Shown here: positions 1 through 6,261 of the stretch, piece after piece | Numbering within the stretch: the first letter of the stretch is position 1 | Layout: the number at the start of each line of letters is the position of its first letter | NCBI GenBank assembly: GCA_900762005.1 | Contig: CAAFEV010000117.1 | Span: 1 to 8,855, forward strand | Length of the DNA stretch: 8,855 nucleotides | Origin: an uncultured Oscillospiraceae bacterium | Lineage (GTDB): Bacteria > Bacillota > Clostridia > Oscillospirales > Oscillospiraceae | Reading direction: 5' to 3' | Position numbers and translations under genes: made by a program | The notes under the pieces: generated by a model | The model's input: the letters and a program-made list of their open reading frames with translations, nothing else | What the model was told of the DNA's origin: nothing | Database searches by the model: none

Positions 1-33
1 GGGGCGTTTGCATAGTTCTTTGACAAGCTGAGC

Positions 34-69
34 CCCGGTGCAGGCGGAATGCCTGCACCGGGTTTTTTT
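34..69 (+). terminator. Strong intrinsic terminator of a convergent gene to the left
   Basis: A perfect 12-base-pair hairpin (cccggtgcaggc / gcctgcaccggg, loop ggaat) is followed directly by seven T residues on the plus strand. Read on the minus strand the hairpin is not followed by a T tract, so it serves a plus-strand transcript coming from the left of the window. Stop codons occur in all three plus frames within bases 13 to 31, so the end of that gene may lie inside the first 31 bases, but its reading frame cannot be chosen from this much sequence. Confidence 0.85.
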
Positions 70-118
70 GGGGGGCGGGAAGAAAAGTGCGGCTTCAATC
101 GGTGCGGCAAAATGTCGC

Positions 119-139
119 GGCAAGAGCAAAGCCCTTGCC
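119..139 (-). terminator. Weak candidate terminator hairpin downstream of lysA
   Basis: An inverted repeat (ggcaagagc / gcccttgcc, one G-U pair, loop of three) lies 24 bases past the lysA stop. On the minus strand it is followed by GCGACATTTTGCC, so the T tract is short and displaced. It is the only plausible hairpin between lysA and the convergent terminator at 34-69, and the call is tentative. Confidence 0.35.
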
Positions 140-162
140 CTGCAACGCGCACGGCGCGGGCG

Positions 163-1428
163 TTATGGTGCAAAGTGGTATGGCGTGCAGTCGAGAGTGG
201 CAAAGTAGTCCTGCGGGGTTTCGGCGCGGCGAATCAGGCGGAACGAGCCGTCCTCGCAGAGCAGCACCTCCGCAGAGCGCAGCTTGCCGTTGTAGTTGTA
301 GCCCATAGAAAAGCCGTGCGCGCCGGTGTCGTGGATGCAGAGAATATCGCCGACAGATATGCCGGGCAGGCTGCGGTCGATTGCAAACTTGTCGTTGTTT
401 TCGCACAGTCCGCCCGTGACATCATACACATGGTCGGCAACCGCGTTTTCCTTGCCCAAAACGGTGATGTGATGGTACGCGCCGTACATGGCGGGACGCA
501 TCAGATTCGTCGCGCAGGCATCCAGCCCGATGTAGGTCTTGTAAATGAACTTGCGGTGCAGGACGGTGGAGATTAAGTGCCCGTAGGGGGCGAGCATAAA
601 ACGCCCCAGCTCGGCGAAAATCGCCACATCGCCCATATCCGCCGCGCCTAAAATCTGATTGTATACCTGCTGCACCCTTGCGCCGACGGCGGCAATGTCG
701 CACTGCGGCTGCTCCGGGCGGTAGTCCACGCCGATGCCGCCGGAGAGGTTGATGTAGGCAATTTCCGCGCCGGTTGCGTCGCGCAGGCGTACGGCAAGGC
801 GGAACAGATTCGCTGCAAGCTCGGGGTAATACTCGTTACCGACGGCGTTCGAGGCAAGCAGGCCGTGTATGCCGAAGCGTTTCACACCGCGCTGCATCAG
901 ACGGCGGAACACATCTGCCATCTGATCCTCGGTCATGCCGTACTTTGCATCACGCGGCATATCCATAATGGTGTTGCCGCACGAAAAGCTGCCGCCGGGG
1001 TTGTAACGGCAGCAGATGCTCTCCGGCACGCCGCCGCAGGTCTGCTCCAAAAAGTCGGTATAGCCCGCATCGTCTAAGTTGATGTGCGCCCCCATGTCAT
1101 ATGCCTTTTTCAAATCGGCAGCCGGCGTGACGTTGGAGGAAAACATGACCTCCTGCCCCGTAATGCCGCACGCCTCGGCAAGCAGCAGCTCGGGATAGGT
1201 CGCGCAGTCACAGCCGCAGCCCTCCTCATGCAGAATCGTGAGAATATGCGGGTTCGGGGTCGCCTTGACCGCAAAGTACTCCTTGAAGCCCTTGTTCCAC
1301 GCGAACGCTTGCTTCACGGCGCGGACATTGCGGCGAATGCCTGCCTCGTCGTAAATGTGAAAGGGGGTGGGAATGGCGGCGGCGATTTCCTGCGCCTGTG
1401 CAAGCGTAAGGAAGGGGGTCTTTTTCAT
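163..1428 (-). CDS. lysA: Diaminopimelate decarboxylase LysA
   Basis: This 421-residue protein is predicted to be a cytosolic PLP-dependent fold-type III enzyme that converts meso-diaminopimelate to lysine and CO2, the last step of lysine synthesis. An alanine-racemase-like barrel comes first, with the probable PLP lysine K55 in the segment YFAVKATPNP. SGGIG (229-233) is the phosphate-binding glycine loop and ELGR (273-276) corresponds to the family EPGR motif. The C-terminal beta domain carries LCENND around C342, the active-site Cys-Glu element, and GAHGFSMGYN (369-378). The usual HxHIGS segment is replaced by IHGLLASN (187-194), so this is a divergent clostridial-type subfamily. The start has AAAGGAG eight bases upstream. 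A lysine riboswitch, terminator and consensus promoter lie upstream, which strongly favours LysA over related arginine, ornithine or carboxynorspermidine decarboxylases. Transcription from the ilvE operon could also read in. Confidence 0.93.
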   Translation of the reverse strand: MKKTPFLTLAQAQEIAAAIPTPFHIYDEAGIRRNVRAVKQAFAWNKGFKEYFAVKATPNPHILTILHEEGCGCDCATYPELLLAEACGITGQEVMFSSNVTPAADLKKAYDMGAHINLDDAGYTDFLEQTCGGVPESICCRYNPGGSFSCGNTIMDMPRDAKYGMTEDQMADVFRRLMQRGVKRFGIHGLLASNAVGNEYYPELAANLFRLAVRLRDATGAEIAYINLSGGIGVDYRPEQPQCDIAAVGARVQQVYNQILGAADMGDVAIFAELGRFMLAPYGHLISTVLHRKFIYKTYIGLDACATNLMRPAMYGAYHHITVLGKENAVADHVYDVTGGLCENNDKFAIDRSLPGISVGDILCIHDTGAHGFSMGYNYNGKLRSAEVLLCEDGSFRLIRRAETPQDYFATLDCTPYHFAP

Positions 1429-1440
1429 GGGTATCGCTCC

Positions 1441-1597
1441 TTTATTTCAATTTGGAGAAACTCAGCAAACGGCTTGGCAGGCGCAAGGGCAGTCCCCTAC
1501 AGTGCGCGGCAAGGCAGCAGCTTTTCTCTCAGTCGCGGCAAAGCCGCACCTACTCCCCCGCCCGAGAATTTAAATCGGGAACGGAGAAAAGGAAAAC
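1441..1597. other. Non-coding spacer with small hairpins, possibly a dispersed repeat
   Basis: About 155 bases separate the riboswitch terminator from the lysA ribosome binding site. No credible gene is seen. The stretch holds two short inverted repeats: CCCGA...TCGGG at 1561-1578, and a GCGGC-TTT-GCCGC hairpin near 1540-1554. The rest is GC-rich and of mixed composition, unlike the AT-rich last 30 bases before lysA. Such material between a terminator and a start codon may be an inserted dispersed repeat, but no clear terminal inverted repeats or target duplication are visible. Confidence 0.3.
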
Positions 1598-1629
1598 GCC
1601 CTGTGCTGCCGTAAACGGGCGCACAGGGC
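1590..1629 (-). terminator. Lysine-riboswitch expression-platform terminator
   Basis: On the minus strand a hairpin with a nine-base-pair outer stem (GCCCTGTGC / GCACAGGGC, bases 1598-1629) and an inner CCG-TTTA-CGG stem is followed by GTTTTCCTTTTC. A competing hairpin is visible just upstream: GGGGCA (1645-1650) can pair with TGCCCT (1625-1630), which would use up the left arm of the terminator. This gives the expected antiterminator/terminator switch, with lysine favouring the terminator and so shutting off lysA. The plus strand also shows TTTTT after the stem, so the hairpin might work in both directions. Confidence 0.75.
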
Positions 1630-1675
1630 ATTTTTCTCGGTATCTGCCCCACAGTTGCGCTCCATTCCGGTCGGA

Positions 1676-1828
1676 ATGACAGTTTTATGCATCTTCTGCA
1701 TAACCCCAGCACACTGCCGCCGGACAGACGGAACGCGCGCTTCGGCGGTTTGCCCTTTCGTCCTGCACGGCTGTCCGCCGAATGTGCAGGGGTACTGATG
1801 CATAACCGCAACCTCAGCTATGGATATT
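1676..1828 (-). promoter_or_regulatory. Lysine riboswitch (L-box) aptamer controlling lysA
   Basis: Read on the minus strand, the stretch carries the conserved lysine-aptamer core in order: GAGGTTGCGGTTATGCATCA then GTA (1793-1815), GGGCAAACCGCCGAAGCG (1738-1755), GCTGGGG (1705-1711) and ACTGTCAT (1676-1683). A P5 hairpin TTATGCA / TGCATAA with loop GAAGA sits in its expected place just before ACTGTCAT. A seven-base complementarity between CGGACAG (1771-1777) and CTGTCCG (1721-1727) matches the L2-L3 kissing loop. P1 is formed at least by ATAG / CTGT. This RNA binds lysine and prematurely terminates transcription of lysA. The identification rests on pattern recognition, without a covariance-model search. 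Confidence 0.92.
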
Positions 1829-1843
1829 TTTTCATTTTCGGTT

Positions 1844-1872
1844 ATTATACACGTCGTATTTGTGTTTGTCAA
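1844..1872 (-). promoter_or_regulatory. Consensus housekeeping sigma promoter for the lysine riboswitch-lysA transcript
   Basis: On the minus strand TTGACA (1867-1872) and TATAAT (1844-1849) match both consensus hexamers exactly, with the ideal 17-base spacer. Transcription should begin near 1837, about ten bases upstream of the aptamer P1 strand. The -35 box begins 33 bases after the ilvE stop codon, so lysA has its own promoter even though it is co-oriented with the operon above. Confidence 0.93.
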
Positions 1873-1907
1873 GCAAAAGGACGCGCCCGGTTGAAAAGAT
1901 TTTGCTT
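1871..1907 (-). terminator. Candidate hairpin at the ilvE 3' end, overlapping the stop codon and the lysA -35 box
   Basis: AAGCAAAA (1900-1907 on the minus strand) and TTTTGCTT (1871-1878) are perfectly complementary over eight bases, enclosing a 21-base loop. One arm covers part of the ilvE stop codon and the other touches the -35 box of the next promoter. The stem is AT-rich and no T tract follows, so it is at best a weak terminator. The operon may read through into the lysine riboswitch region. Confidence 0.3.
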
Positions 1908-2982
1908 AAATCTTCATCGACCAGCCGAACGGGTCGTCCAGCTTGCCGGTCTGGATGCCGAAGATGGTGTCAAAAAGCTTTTGCGCGGTGGCACCGACTT
2001 GGTTGTTGTTGATTGAAATCTCCTTGCCCTGATAGCTCAGAAGTCCGATCGGAGAGATAACCGCCGCCGTGCCGGTGGCAAAAACCTCTTCCAGCTTCCC
2101 TGCCGCAGCCGCCTCATAGATTTCGTCAATCGAAAGTCTGCGCTCGGACACGGGCACACCCCACGATTGCAGCAGGGCAATGACACTCTTGCGCGTGATG
2201 CCGGGTAAAATCGTGCCGCCGAGCGGCGCAGTGATAACCTCGCCGTCGATTTTGAAGAAGGCGTTCGAGGTGCCGACCTCCTCGACGTACTTGTGCTCCT
2301 TCGCATCGAGCCAGAGCACGTCGCGGCAGCCCGCTGCCGCAGCCTTCTCCGAGGCCTTCATGCCGCCGGCATAGTTGCCGCCGCACTTGGCAAAGCCCGT
2401 GCCGCCCTTGGCAGCGCGGATGAGGTCGTCCTCGACATAGATTTTCGTGGTGGAAAGTCCGCCGCCCTCGGCTGCATAGTACGCGCCGGACGGGCTGAGG
2501 ATAATGATAAACAGATAGTGCTTTGCGACCTTGACGCCGACAAAGGCCTCGCTTGCGATGATAAACGGACGGATATACAGCGAGTTGCCCTGCCCCTCGG
2601 GAATCCAGTCGGCATCGGTTTTGACAACTGCCTTGACCGCCGAGACATACAAATCCTCGTCCATTTCCGGGATGCACATTCTCTGTGCAGATTGGTTGAT
2701 GCGTGCGGCGTTTTCATAGGGGCGGAACAGACGCACGGAGCCGTCGGCTGCCTTGTACGCCTTCATGCCCTCGAAAATCATCTGCGCATAGTGTAAAACG
2801 GCGGCAGCGGGGCTTAAGGAGATGTTCTGATAGGGCACAACTCTGCCGTCATGCCAGCCCTGCCCCTCGTCGTATTCCATGATGAACATATGGTCGGTGA
2901 AGTCCTTGCCGAAGTGCAGATGCGCCATGTCGGGCTTTGCCTTCGGGGTTTCGGTTTTCGTTACGGGAAATATATAGTCCAT
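1906..2982 (-). CDS. ilvE: Branched-chain amino acid aminotransferase IlvE
   Basis: This 358-residue enzyme is a fold-type IV PLP aminotransferase that interconverts Val, Leu and Ile with their 2-oxoacids, using glutamate/2-oxoglutarate. K199 in FAKCGGNYAGG is the Schiff-base lysine, VEEVGTSNAFF (233-243) is the cofactor-binding segment, and FATGTAAVISPIG (301-313) binds the PLP phosphate. FEGMKAYK (70-77) is also typical. The length fits the longer (about 355 residues) BCAT subgroup. I chose the start at 2982 because AAGAGG sits seven bases upstream; an in-frame ATG at 3033 would overlap the previous gene and lacks such a site. It is the last gene of the operon, 31 bases after the gamma subunit. 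Its position points to branched-chain 2-oxoacids as the substrates of the oxidoreductase. Confidence 0.95.
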   Translation of the reverse strand: MDYIFPVTKTETPKAKPDMAHLHFGKDFTDHMFIMEYDEGQGWHDGRVVPYQNISLSPAAAVLHYAQMIFEGMKAYKAADGSVRLFRPYENAARINQSAQRMCIPEMDEDLYVSAVKAVVKTDADWIPEGQGNSLYIRPFIIASEAFVGVKVAKHYLFIIILSPSGAYYAAEGGGLSTTKIYVEDDLIRAAKGGTGFAKCGGNYAGGMKASEKAAAAGCRDVLWLDAKEHKYVEEVGTSNAFFKIDGEVITAPLGGTILPGITRKSVIALLQSWGVPVSERRLSIDEIYEAAAAGKLEEVFATGTAAVISPIGLLSYQGKEISINNNQVGATAQKLFDTIFGIQTGKLDDPFGWSMKI

Positions 2983-3013
2983 GAATTGGCCTCTTTTCAA
3001 AAATTTTTTAAAA

Positions 3014-3553
3014 TCAATGCTCAAATGCAGCACCGGTTTGGAGGGCTATCAGATTGTAGCCCAAAAGCTCGGCGTGCCTTGCGGAGACGACCTTTTTCAG
3101 AGCCGCCTCCCAATCACCGCCGCAAAGTGCAGGAGTCTCCCGCAGCAGCTTGCCCGTGAGCAGCATATTCGCCAGGGTGGGAATGCCCGCCTCCATCGCC
3201 ATGCGCGTGGCAGGGACATAATAGACCTTGACATCCGTGCGCTGAACCTTGCGCGCAATCAGCGTAGAGTCAATGAAAATGCTGCCGCCGGGGGCGACCT
3301 GTGCTTCAAATTTATCCAGCGATGGCAGGTTCATCACCATCAGAACATCGGGGCGGCTGATAATCGGCGAGCCAATCGGGCTGTCGCTGACAATCACGCT
3401 GCAATTTGCCGTGCCGCCGCGCATTTCGGGGCCGTAGGACGGCAGCCAACTGACCGCCTTGTCCTCCAAAAGTCCCTTGTAGGCGAGGAATTTTCCGGCA
3501 AACAGGATGCCCTGTCCGCCAAAGCCCGCAATGACAATCTGCACCGCGCTCAT
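3014..3553 (-). CDS. 2-oxoacid:ferredoxin oxidoreductase, gamma subunit (VOR/KOR type)
   Basis: This 179-residue cytosolic protein is the gamma subunit of a four-subunit CoA-acylating 2-oxoacid:ferredoxin oxidoreductase. The N-terminal segment VIAGFGGQGILFAGKFLA (7-24) is the family signature, and the length is normal for a stand-alone gamma chain. The gene begins in an ATGA overlap with the beta-subunit stop, with GGAGG seven bases ahead of the ATG. An upstream in-frame ATG at 3628 lies inside the beta gene and was not used. It probably acts with the three subunits encoded just upstream. Gamma-chain sequence alone does not reveal the substrate; branched-chain 2-oxoacids are inferred from ilvE next door. 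Confidence 0.9.
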   Translation of the reverse strand: MSAVQIVIAGFGGQGILFAGKFLAYKGLLEDKAVSWLPSYGPEMRGGTANCSVIVSDSPIGSPIISRPDVLMVMNLPSLDKFEAQVAPGGSIFIDSTLIARKVQRTDVKVYYVPATRMAMEAGIPTLANMLLTGKLLRETPALCGGDWEAALKKVVSARHAELLGYNLIALQTGAAFEH

Positions 3554-4305
3554 TTCGCCGCCTCCTTTGCACTTCTGTCCTTGTAAACGCCGAGCGGATA
3601 GTAGGGAATCATCCTGTCCTGCACCCACTCCAGTGCCTCCTGCGGCGTCATGCCCCAGTTGGTCGGGCAGGAAGAGATAACCTCAACGAGGGAGAAGCCC
3701 TTTCCCGCAATTTGATTTTCAAACGCCTTTTGAATTGCCTTTTTCGCAGAGAGCACATTCTTCACATTGTTGACCGCGACACGGGTCAGGTATTCCGGCC
3801 CGTCGAGCTGCGAGAGCATCTCGCAAACACGGATGGGGTAACCGCACTGCGTGACGTCACGCCCGTAGGGCGAGGTCTGCGTGACCTGTCCGGGAAGAGA
3901 GGTCGGTGCCATCTGACCGCCCGTCATGCCGTAAATGGCATTGTTGATGAAAATTACCGTGATATTCTCGTTGCGCGTTGCCGCGTGGACTGTTTCCGCC
4001 ATGCCAATGGAGGCAAGGTCGCCGTCGCCCTGATAGGTGAAGATGATATTCTCCGGCTCGGCGCGTTTCAAGCCCGTTGCAACGGCAGGTGCTCTGCCGT
4101 GCGCCGCCTCAACCATGTCGCAGGCGAAGTAGTTATACGCCATCACCGCGCAGCCGACGGGCGCAACGCCGATGGTCTTGCCCTCAATGCCGAGCGCGTC
4201 AATCGCCTCGGCGACCAAGCGGTGGACGATGCCGTGCGTGCAGCCGGGGCAATAGTGCAGAATCGCATCCGTCAGTGCCTTCGGCTTTTGAAATACAGTT
4301 GTCAT
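3550..4305 (-). CDS. 2-oxoacid:ferredoxin oxidoreductase, beta (thiamine diphosphate-binding) subunit
   Basis: This 251-residue protein is the beta subunit, which binds thiamine diphosphate and Mg2+ and helps carry electrons. The pyrophosphate-binding motif is seen as GDGDLASIG (93-101) followed by INNAIYGMTGGQ (120-131), the GDG...NN pattern. YCPGC (18-22) near the start is typical of the family. The start is set at 4305 because GGGAGG lies just upstream and the ATG overlaps the alpha stop as ATGA; the in-frame ATG at 4383 falls inside alpha. The fused beta-gamma or pyruvate-type five-domain forms are excluded by length. Close relatives are annotated either as 2-oxoglutarate (KorB) or 2-oxoisovalerate (Vor) enzymes, and sequence alone does not separate them here. 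Confidence 0.92.
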   Translation of the reverse strand: MTTVFQKPKALTDAILHYCPGCTHGIVHRLVAEAIDALGIEGKTIGVAPVGCAVMAYNYFACDMVEAAHGRAPAVATGLKRAEPENIIFTYQGDGDLASIGMAETVHAATRNENITVIFINNAIYGMTGGQMAPTSLPGQVTQTSPYGRDVTQCGYPIRVCEMLSQLDGPEYLTRVAVNNVKNVLSAKKAIQKAFENQIAGKGFSLVEVISSCPTNWGMTPQEALEWVQDRMIPYYPLGVYKDRSAKEAAK

Positions 4306-5363
4306 TTTGCACCTCCCGCAATTTCCTTGAGCTTTGCCAGAACCTGCTCCGGCGAGGGAATCATGCCGCCGGTGCGGTTGCACAGAGAAACCGGCCGTTT
4401 GCAGCGCGTGGCAAGCTCGACATCCTCAATCATCTGCCCCATGGAAAGCTCCACGGAGATAAACGCCTTGACCCTTTCCGCTGCCTCCGCGAACGGTGCC
4501 TTCGGGAACGGCCAGAGGGTAATCGGGCGCAGCAGACCGACGCGGATGCCCTCGGCGCGGGCTGCCAGAACGGCATTTCGCGCGACACGGGCGGCAATGC
4601 CGAAGGCTGCAACGCAGTAGTCCGCGTCGTCCATCATGAATGCTTCATAGAGCGTCTCGTCGCGCTCGATTTTTGCGTAGCGGTCATAGCGCGCAAAGTT
4701 TGTGCGCTCCAGCTCCTCGGGGTCGAGGTAGAGCGAATTGACGACGTTATGTACCCGTGCCAGCTTGGTGCCGGTGAGTGCCCACGGCTTTTCCACCGTT
4801 TTCGGCACATAATTGCCCATCGTGACCGGCTCCATCATCTGGCCCATCGTGCCGTCGGCTAAAATCATCGCGGGCATCCGGTAGGTGTCTGCCAAATCAA
4901 ACGCCTTGCCGGTCAAGTCCGCCATCTCCTGCACGCTCGACGGCGCGAGAACTAAAATGTGATAGTCACCGTGGCCACCGCCCCGGGTCGCCTGAAAATA
5001 GTCCGACTGGGAGGGCTGAATGCCGCCCAGACCCGGGCCGCCGCGCTGCACATTGACAATGAAGGCAGGTAAATCCGAGCCGGCGAGGTAGGAAATCCCC
5101 TCCTCCTTCAGCGAAATTCCGGGGCTGGAGGACGACGTCATAACACGCTTTCCTGCCGAGGCAACGCCGTAGACCATGTTAATGGCGGCAATTTCGCTCT
5201 CTGCCTGTAAAAATACGCCGCCGATTTTCGGCATCCGCTTTGCCATATAGGCGGCAACCTCCGTCTGCGGGGTAATCGGGTAGCCGAAGTAGTGGCGGCA
5301 GCCTGCCTGAATGGCAGCCTCCGCTAATGCCTCGTTTCCCTTCATGAGTACTTTTTCTGCCAT
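4302..5363 (-). CDS. vorB: 2-oxoacid:ferredoxin oxidoreductase, alpha subunit (VorB-like)
   Basis: This 353-residue subunit supplies the pyrimidine-binding half of the thiamine diphosphate site and the transketolase C-terminal-like domain. YPITPQTE (28-35) and QAESEIAAINMVYGVASAG (53-71), with the conserved glutamate, are diagnostic; the RGGPGLGG loop (107-114) lies next to the active site. The length matches the stand-alone alpha subunit often named 3-methyl-2-oxobutanoate dehydrogenase VorB in Firmicutes. It starts ten bases after the ferredoxin gene, with AAGGAGG five bases upstream. The complex interconverts a 2-oxoacid plus CoA and oxidised ferredoxin with acyl-CoA, CO2 and reduced ferredoxin. 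IlvE and an acyl-CoA synthetase in the operon favour branched-chain substrates over 2-oxoglutarate. Indolepyruvate oxidoreductase is unlikely because its large subunit is longer and carries its own clusters. The symbol depends on that substrate inference. Confidence 0.88.
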   Translation of the reverse strand: MAEKVLMKGNEALAEAAIQAGCRHYFGYPITPQTEVAAYMAKRMPKIGGVFLQAESEIAAINMVYGVASAGKRVMTSSSSPGISLKEEGISYLAGSDLPAFIVNVQRGGPGLGGIQPSQSDYFQATRGGGHGDYHILVLAPSSVQEMADLTGKAFDLADTYRMPAMILADGTMGQMMEPVTMGNYVPKTVEKPWALTGTKLARVHNVVNSLYLDPEELERTNFARYDRYAKIERDETLYEAFMMDDADYCVAAFGIAARVARNAVLAARAEGIRVGLLRPITLWPFPKAPFAEAAERVKAFISVELSMGQMIEDVELATRCKRPVSLCNRTGGMIPSPEQVLAKLKEIAGGAK

Positions 5364-5373
5364 AGCGTCCTCC

Positions 5374-5580
5374 TTATTTCTCTACCGTAATCACACAGTC
5401 CGGGCACATCGTCGCGCAGAACGCGCAGCCGATGCACTTTTCCTGCTCGGTGATTACTGCGGGAGAGTGTCCCTTTTGGTTGATTTTGTCCTTGGCAAGG
5501 ACGATGATTCCCTTCGGACAGGCGGTGACGCACAGTCCGCAGCCCTTGCACAGGTCGGTCAGAAAGCTTACCTTAGCCAT
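5374..5580 (-). CDS. Ferredoxin (delta) subunit, 2x[4Fe-4S], of the 2-oxoacid oxidoreductase
   Basis: This 68-residue protein has two complete CxxCxxCxxxCP motifs: C11, C14, C17 and C21, then C49, C52, C55 and C59. It therefore binds two [4Fe-4S] clusters and passes electrons between the thiamine site of the complex and soluble ferredoxin. A further cysteine, C62, follows the second motif directly. The gene order ferredoxin-alpha-beta-gamma is that of four-subunit KOR/VOR enzymes. AAAGGAG seven bases upstream supports the start, and the gap to the alpha gene is ten bases. Confidence 0.93.
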   Translation of the reverse strand: MAKVSFLTDLCKGCGLCVTACPKGIIVLAKDKINQKGHSPAVITEQEKCIGCAFCATMCPDCVITVEK

Positions 5581-5595
5581 AGTCTCGCTCCTTTG

Positions 5596-6261
5596 TCATT
5601 CATAATATTTCGCCTGCAAATGCAGAGGGAAGAGGTCGGGCAGCGTTCCCTGCATCTGCAAATAAACCGTATGTTCCGCCGTCGTCATGCGCACGGGCAG
5701 CCCGGAGAGCCGGGAAAGCTCCTGCGCAATCGGCACGGTGCTTAAAATGGTCTGCGCGGTTGTATCTGCGCCTAAGTTCGAGTTGTTGACGATGCCCGTA
5801 AAGGCAATGCGCCCTGCCGTCTCAATTTCGCGCAGTACCGTAAGCGCAGCCTCCGCCGTGCGTGTCAGGGGCCGGTAGGCGTTGAACACGAACAGCATCT
5901 CATAGTCATTTTCCGCAATAATATAGGGTCGGAAGCGTCCGAGTGCCAGTGCGCCGCGGTCATCGCCGCCGATGTCGAGCACGGCAAGGCTGTCATGCCG
6001 TTCGACAGCACCGTAAATCTCCTGCGGCAGTGCGGGAAAGTCCACATTTGTGTTCGCGTACTGCGAGGAAATCAGCTTGATGCCCGCTGCGTCCAGCTCG
6101 TCCTTGCTGTCCTTCGTGCGGAAATAGGGGTTGACGATGTCCAGATCGACCACCGTAACCGCCGCACCCGTCTTGCGCAGCGCAAGGGCGTAGTTGACGG
6201 CAATGTTCGTCTTGCCGCTGCCGTAGTGCCCGGCAAATAAGGTTACGCGCCTGTGCATCAT
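5596..6261 (-). CDS. P-loop ATPase of unknown role inside the oxidoreductase operon
   Basis: This 221-residue soluble protein has a Walker A motif GHYGSGKT (11-18) and an aspartate-rich segment VVDLDIVNPYFR (37-48) placed like the switch region of MinD/CobQ-type (SIMIBI) nucleotidases. A Walker B-like VLDIGGDD (94-101) follows, and VNNSNLG is a possible base-contact element. No membrane segment or metal-cluster cysteine motif is evident. The start ATG at 6261 overlaps the synthetase stop as ATGA, with a second ATG at 6258; no good ribosome binding site precedes either, which suggests translational coupling. The position directly before the ferredoxin gene suggests a part in assembly, metal-cluster delivery or regulation of the complex. 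That is inference, and the biochemical function is unknown. Confidence 0.85.
   Translation of the reverse strand: MMHRRVTLFAGHYGSGKTNIAVNYALALRKTGAAVTVVDLDIVNPYFRTKDSKDELDAAGIKLISSQYANTNVDFPALPQEIYGAVERHDSLAVLDIGGDDRGALALGRFRPYIIAENDYEMLFVFNAYRPLTRTAEAALTVLREIETAGRIAFTGIVNNSNLGADTTAQTILSTVPIAQELSRLSGLPVRMTTAEHTVYLQMQGTLPDLFPLHLQAKYYE

Noticed and set aside
1570..1872. Minus-strand open frame of 100 codons between ilvE and lysA
   Set aside because: It runs from the -35 box through the lysine aptamer and into the terminator hairpin; RNA structure explains the sequence and the translation looks random.
3554..3628. Upstream start for the gamma subunit
   Set aside because: It lies inside the beta gene; the ATG at 3553 has GGAGG and the ATGA overlap, and the family signature begins a few residues later.
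4306..4383. Upstream start for the beta subunit
   Set aside because: It lies inside the alpha gene; the ATG at 4305 has GGGAGG and an ATGA overlap.
3712..4620. Plus-strand open frame (302 codons)
   Set aside because: It is antisense to the beta and alpha oxidoreductase subunits, with no family motif and an arginine-rich composition typical of shadows.
3014..5580. Indolepyruvate or pyruvate:ferredoxin oxidoreductase
   Set aside because: Indolepyruvate enzymes have a longer alpha subunit with built-in clusters plus one beta subunit, and pyruvate enzymes are usually one long chain or have a different arrangement. Four separate short subunits fit VOR/KOR.
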